From contig SGPL01000777.1 of the NCBI GenBank assembly GCA_004802705.1, positions 1 through 12,289 of the forward strand: a stretch of 12,289 bases of DNA. Direction: 5' to 3'. A model generated the notes under the pieces. The model was not told the DNA's origin. It ran no database searches and saw nothing but the letters and a program-made list of their open reading frames with translations. The position numbers and the translations under genes are program-made. Shown piece after piece: positions 8,383 to 12,289 of the stretch. The DNA comes from Bondarzewia mesenterica. Its lineage: Eukaryota > Basidiomycota > Agaricomycetes > Russulales > Bondarzewiaceae. The first letter of the stretch is position 1. Each line of letters begins with the position of its first letter.

Positions 8383-8465
8383 TTCGGATACGGGGAATCG
8401 AACCCCGAGCTGCCGCGAATTGTGAAATTGAGAGGCGGCAATGTTAGCCGTTACACCATATCCGA
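8383..8465 (-). tRNA. tRNA-Glu(CTC) with an 11-nt intron, copy 2
   Basis: All 72 exon bases are identical to the copy at 6781-6863. The 11-nt intron (8418-8428) differs at two positions, and the flanks differ more. The anticodon CTC is at 8430-8432. The contrast between unchanged exons and changed intron suggests both copies are under selection as working genes, or that the second duplicate is recent and homogenised. Confidence 0.97.
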
Positions 8466-8599
8466 TATGGAAATTGCGCGCTCGACCCACCAACCCTGCG
8501 CAGATCTGGCTTCTCCACCTCTTTCTAAGAGCCGTCAATGAGGACGAGCTCGCTAGGGAATTACGCAGATGGTGGTACTTGGACGGGGACGGAGGCGAC

Positions 8600-8834
8600 A
8601 TGGGCTTTCCCGAACTCAAGAACTTCGGGGAGCGCTAGTGCGCGATGCAGGTGACGAGGAAGCAGCGGTGCGCACGAGGGGCCACTTCAGCGACGCAAAA
8701 AGCGGTGAGGAGGGGAGGAGAAGCCCGAGACGCAGTGGGGGGGGGGTTCAGACGAGGGCGAGTGTGAAAGGGGGATGTGCCGCTTGATCTTGAATTTGTC
8801 GCAGGGATCGAAACTGCATGCCGCCCACCCTGAG
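8600..8834 (+). repeat. Block X, copy 2
   Basis: It aligns with 6117-6342, starting at gggctttcccgaactcaag and ending at ccgcccaccctga. A G10 run lies near 8739-8748. It directly continues block Y2, the reverse of the order at the first locus. Confidence 0.85.
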
Positions 8835-9039
8835 CCCAGGCATGAGCGCTGGACGTCACTTAAAAGTTGAGCTAGTGTTCCGGTAATCTGACGATGTAAA
8901 TTTACCACGGTAAGTCTGAAGGCTAAATTACCAGTAAAATGCCTATCCTTCTAGGGGGCCAGAAAACTCGGAATCGCATCCCGTCGTCGGTTTCTCCCAC
9001 TTCCCCATGTCCGAGCGAGCAGGGTATTATGTTACAGCA
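8835..9039. other. Short spacer between block X2 and the deaminase-like relic
   Basis: No feature is recognised. The frame of the following minus-strand relic stays open through part of it, to 8923, without recognisable family sequence. Confidence 0.35.
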
Positions 9040-9690
9040 CTTAGGCCCGAGTCGGGAATCCATGCTCATCTGTGCGACGCGTGCGATCTCTTGCTCTGTG
9101 AGCCCGAGGTAGTACCGGATGTGGTGGTCCTCCAGCGTCCCCACCGTCTTGCACCCGATTCGGCGAGTTAGAAACAAGAGACGGCAAGGCGCTTCCACGC
9201 ACAGGGTTGGATGTGAGACAGATCTCGATGCACATCTCGTCTGTGTGCACGACTTTTTTTTGGCATCGTGGCGTGGGAAAGAAGCTGCAGTGTCTCTGCT
9301 GCGGAATTCTGCTCTGTCTGCGCACGCGTAAGGGACGCATGTGAACGGGAGATGACGCGGGAGGGTCTGTCAGACACACTCGCCTCTACGATATGGAGCG
9401 TCACGCCCAGTCCGGCGTCTTTGGCGGCATTGAAGCACTTGGAAAAGACCGTCATGTCGCCTCCTTGGCCCATCCAAACCCATCAGATGCGTAGACGAGT
9501 GTCGGTGATCAAATAGAGATGGACTCACCATGGGGTCGCCGCAAAGATCGATGCCGACCACCCTCCTTCCCTCTCGCCTTAGCTGCGCAGAAAGACCGAC
9601 GACTTGAACCGTGTACGTCTCGCTTTCATGCCATCTCTGCTGTTTTGTTTTCATGGACTCCGCTTCCTCGTCAAACACGCCTGCCAATGC
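9040..9690 (-). pseudogene. Relic of an adenosine deaminase-like (N6-mAMP deaminase type) gene
   Basis: Fragments of one family appear in order on the minus strand, in changing frames. They are RRVVGIDLCGDP (before a GTGAGT donor at about 9530), GGDMTVFSKCFNAAKDAGLG with VTLHIVE (ending about 9387), EQNSAAETLQLLS, HATM, KKVVHTDEMCIEICLTSN, and CKTVGTLEDHHIRYYL followed by LTEQEIARVAQMSMDSR. This is the order seen in adenosine deaminase-like (ADAL/MAPDA) TIM-barrel enzymes. Damage is extensive. Sequence that should join LLS to HAT (the RIG part of the RIGHAT-type motif) is missing. So is the segment with the catalytic Asp-Asp that should follow RYYL. A frame change lies at the A8 run (9254-9261), and one splice donor reads GCGAGT. 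The N-terminal HxHxxG metal site is absent. An acceptor with a CTAAC branch point precedes 9690, so the fragment begins at an exon edge. The frame stays open to 8923 beyond the last recognisable residues. Confidence 0.72.
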
Positions 9691-10158
9691 CCGCTGTACA
9701 CATATCTATGAAGTTAGACACCTAGTGTCGTGCAGACTATGTCCGATTGAAACGTATCTGTCGGCAATTTTAAAATCAAGGACCTCAATAGCGTCTGTTG
9801 CCGTTATCAGTCAATCACCGCAATTCCCCCACGCATGCATACAAATACCTATGGCGCCTACTAGTAGTCACTGATCATAGACTTTACCGTGTCGTCCGCA
9901 TGTTCAAGTTCACGTCCATCAATCGGACAGCCGTCCAGGCCGACGTCCAAGTGCCGAGTTGCGTGCACAAACAACAAAACAAACTTTACCTGACAGGACG
10001 GCAGTACAGTGGTGGAGAAAGATAAATAGAAGGTTGTGATTCCATATAGGGATGTGATGCTTTAACAACTCAACTATTGTCTATGATCTGAACTAGGCGA
10101 ATATTGCGGCGGCGACGATCAGAAGGCGTTAGAAGGCTCGTATTGGGCGTGGTCACAG
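9691..10158. other. Spacer downstream of the SH3 gene, no supportable gene
   Basis: It probably contains the 3' UTR of the SH3 gene (just left of 10159). On the minus strand a short open stretch around 9760-9700 (DAIEVLDFKIADRYV) precedes a branch point and acceptor. It could be a further exon of the deaminase-like relic, but I cannot match it to the family. Confidence 0.35.
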
Positions 10159-11485
10159 TTATACAAGCTTCACGTAGGATGCGGGAAAGAGACCCGATCT
10201 ACCACCGAGCTCACCGGTCCACCTGCGTGACACGGAAAGGCACACACATGAGCGAACAGAGCATATCGGGATGTGGATGGAACAGGAAAGGGAAGAGGAG
10301 CGGCACGCACCAGTCCGCTGAGGTCTTGTCAGTGACCAAGACGCGTTGGTTGGCTTGGAGCTGAAGGTCGCCAGATTCCTACAACGCCAATATTTAGGGG
10401 GAAATATACCGGCAGTTATAAAAGGGAGATATGAGATGGGTTGTAATAGTCAGTGAGTGTCCCAGCTATATAAGAATACGATTCGCGCGACTTGGAGAAC
10501 GCACCTCACTCGAATAGTCGTACAGCGTTTCAGCCCACTCGCCCTCCTGCGCGGGCTCGGGCTCGGGCTCTGGTTCTGGTTCGGGCGCGAGAGTCCGGCG
10601 CGGGGGCGGAGCGAAAGCGTTCTTCTGGTGCGGCAAGGCGGGGGGAAGGGGCGGGACGACAGAGGGTATTTCCCTGGATTTGTTGGCAGTGCCATGGCGG
10701 ATGGAAAGGAGCATCGATTTCGCGGACGAAGTGTCGACGTCCGATCCGAATTTCTGCGGTAGACACGGGTACGAGGGGATTGGAATGTGAGTATGCATGT
10801 TGGATGTGAATCAGTGGTAAGATAAGGGGCGGGGGTGTGGTGGAAGAGATAGAGTGAGGGGAAAGGACGCACCCGAGTGGGCAAGAGCTTGCTCGTCGAA
10901 TCAGATGGCGCGCGAGTGTGTTGTGCCAGTGCAGATGGTGGCGCAGAGTCTGTGGATGGTGACGATGCGCCGTAACTGGACGTATATCGAGGGGGCATCG
11001 CAGGCGGTGGCGAGTGGGCAGCGGGCGAGCTGTCAGAGTCTCGGGATGCAGCGGCGGAGAAGGCCCGCGAAGCTGCCGCAACGCGACCTCCTACTGCTGA
11101 GATTGACGACTGCGGTGCGATCGTGTGATGATCAGGCATGGGGGAGGAAAGGGGGGGAGGACTTACGGCGGGTGAGGCATTGTGAGGGCTCGACCTCGTC
11201 AGGCCGGGAGAGACGAACTTGGATGTCGATTCTGAGTCGTTGTTATTGTTGTTGTTGTTGAATGCGCGGTGCACCGCTGAGGCGACTGTTGAGCTTGGAG
11301 AAGTCTGGCCTTGAGATGCTAGTGGTAGGAGCTCGGGACGCGCAGAGAAGTATCTGCACATCCAAAGGCGCGAACGACATTTGAGTTCTGAGATGGGTGA
11401 AATCGGATGATACGACGACACTCAACTCGTCCAGGAGAGAAAAGAAAGCGTCTTTCTCGTTCGAGGGGAGGTTGGAGAACACCAT
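10159..11485 (-). CDS. SH3-domain adaptor protein, five exons, intact
   Basis: Exons on the minus strand are 11485-11427, 11353-10873, 10753-10505, 10378-10311 and 10222-10159 (stop TAA). They join in frame to 306 residues. Introns are 73, 119, 126 and 88 nt, starting GTTGAG, GTGCGT, GTGCGT and GTGCGT. The N-terminus (MVFSNLPSNEKDAFFSLLDE, then YFSARPELLP) is a short conserved helix-like module, and part of it is encoded by the tiny first exon. The middle is disordered: an Asn run, Ser/Pro/Ala-rich sequence and a (Glu-Pro) repeat before the last domain. Residues about 247-306 form a complete C-terminal SH3 domain, built across exons 3-5: the ALYDY equivalent TLYDYSSE, LQANQRVLV, the WW pair at ADWWTGE, and GLFPASYVKLV at the very end. 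SH3 domains bind proline-rich ligands, and fungal proteins of this layout are thought to act in cortical actin or endocytic assemblies; that role is inferred. Exon 1 and intron 1 are copied at 7752-7884. Confidence 0.88.
11239..11262. repeat. Trinucleotide run coding for poly-Asn in the SH3 gene
   Basis: gttgttattgttgttgttgttg on the plus strand gives consecutive Asn codons (AAC/AAT) on the minus strand, within exon 2 of the SH3 gene. Length variation here would stay in frame. Confidence 0.85.
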
Positions 11486-11505
11486 TCGGCTGAGACTCGA
11501 GTGAA

Positions 11506-12289
11506 GGTATTGAAGTAAGGACCAGTGTACAAACGGTTACTTGGTGGTAAGTAGGAATTCACTTCCTATTACGGCAGCCCTCACCGATTGAGTCACAAGC
11601 TCGTCACGGTGGCGGAAAGATAGGGAAAGATTGAGGAAGATCTCTATCTTCCGTCCAACAGGTTGGCCAGGTGTCGGAGCGCGCGGAAGTCAAATTTAGA
11701 CCTACACACGGTGCCTGCAATGTGTCGTTTTTGTTCGTTCAACATCGTCTGCTAAGGTCGAACTTCACTTGGAAGCTGTAGGATCGGACGAGGCAAGGTG
11801 AGAGGGCGGGTCCACCGCACGGCGGTTCTCAAGCGGTGAAAATTCGATTGAATTTCATGTTAAACTAGTACTCAAACAATAATAATGAAAAAACAGAGCG
11901 CATGATCATAACAATGGACAAAAAACAACAGGATGAGCGGGTGGGTCAAAGGGCAAGGCGAGCAAGTGGTCGACGTCTCGAAGGAGCTTGAAGGACGAAA
12001 TTAGGGCAGCGTGGGCGGGGTCCGCTGCTCCGTTGGACACTATCACTCAAAAACATTCCTGCGTTTCCTGGGCTCGGATGTCGAGCTTTTCAGGATATTT
12101 GGCATTGGACCTCCCCTCCCCCCCCCCAAATTGCATGTCAGATTTCTGTACGGATGAGGGGGGGTCAATTCAATTACGCCGGTCCGTCGTGCACTTGAAC
12201 TGGTACGAGGCAAGCCGTGCCCACAATCTTCGTGAAATACGACTTCAGTGCATAGGTCAAACGGCTGAGGGGACGTAGCGTCTGCTTTT
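11506..12289. other. Right-hand region with no supportable gene
   Basis: The left part should contain the promoter of the SH3 gene; no clear TATA box is seen. A minus-strand stretch 12039-11906 could be a terminal exon: an acceptor-like gatag precedes a 44-codon open frame (including SSFKLLRDVDHLLALPFDPP) that ends in TGA. No upstream exon can be joined to it, because a C10 run and stops intervene, so it is not called as a gene. Confidence 0.35.

Larger units (their letters stand above)
8258..8585 (+). repeat. Pair of about 48-bp direct repeats flanking the second tRNA-Glu gene
   Basis: These are the same motif pair as around the first tRNA: 8258-8302 (aacgaagagctcgctagggg) and 8537-8585 (aatgaggacgagctcgctag). 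The right-hand copy reads NEDELARELRRWWYLD. The left copy is more decayed. Confidence 0.65.
7887..8599 (+). repeat. Block Y, copy 2, containing tRNA-Glu
   Basis: It starts at acaccctgaccgcgttg, directly after the SH3 fragment, and runs to ggacggaggcgaca, where block X2 begins. It aligns with 6343-6975 and has an extra stretch of about 50 bp near 8305-8357. Confidence 0.87.

Noticed and set aside
10450..11421. Single 323-codon minus-strand frame as the SH3 protein
   Set aside because: It reads through introns 2 and 3 and lacks the SH3 domain; the five-exon model gives a complete SH3 domain with consistent splice phases.

Overview
The window looks like nuclear DNA from a basidiomycete fungus, most likely an Agaricomycete. 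Genes are split by short GT-AG introns (about 52-126 nt) with CTNAY-type branch points. A fungal-type OTT_1508-like deaminase, a fungal SH3 adaptor, a Cwc21 splicing-factor relic and intron-bearing tRNA-Glu genes are present. There are no bacterial-style operons or ribosome binding sites. The organism assignment is an inference; no species is claimed.

Layout, left to right. 1-887 (+) is the 3' coding part of an unrecognised low-complexity protein that runs in from outside. 1199-1345 is a dispersed repeat (A). 1379-3752 (-) is an intact three-exon gene for a 754-residue OTT_1508-like nucleic acid/nucleotide deaminase, with a tandem repeat in its upstream region (3812-4010). 5020-5838 (+) is a broken but intron-containing relic of the splicing factor gene CWC21, which stops exactly where the second copy of repeat A begins (5839-5985). 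6117-8834 is a rearranged duplication made of two blocks, in the order X1-Y1 then Y2-X2. Each Y block carries a tRNA-Glu(CTC) gene with an 11-nt intron. The DNA between Y1 and Y2 ends in a decayed copy of exon 1 and intron 1 of the SH3 gene found further right. 9040-9690 (-) is a relic of an adenosine-deaminase-like (N6-mAMP deaminase type) gene. 10159-11485 (-) is the intact five-exon SH3 gene (306 residues). 11506-12289 has no gene I can support.

Taken together, two intact genes (deaminase and SH3 adaptor) border about 6 kb of mosaic DNA. That interval holds two decayed housekeeping-type genes, one captured exon fragment, duplicated tRNA genes and repeats that meet at sharp junctions. The retained introns show that the copied genes moved as DNA, not through mRNA. 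I see no evidence that the genes form one pathway. The features most worth follow-up are the deaminase, the sharply bounded repeat A, and the X/Y rearrangement around the tRNA genes.
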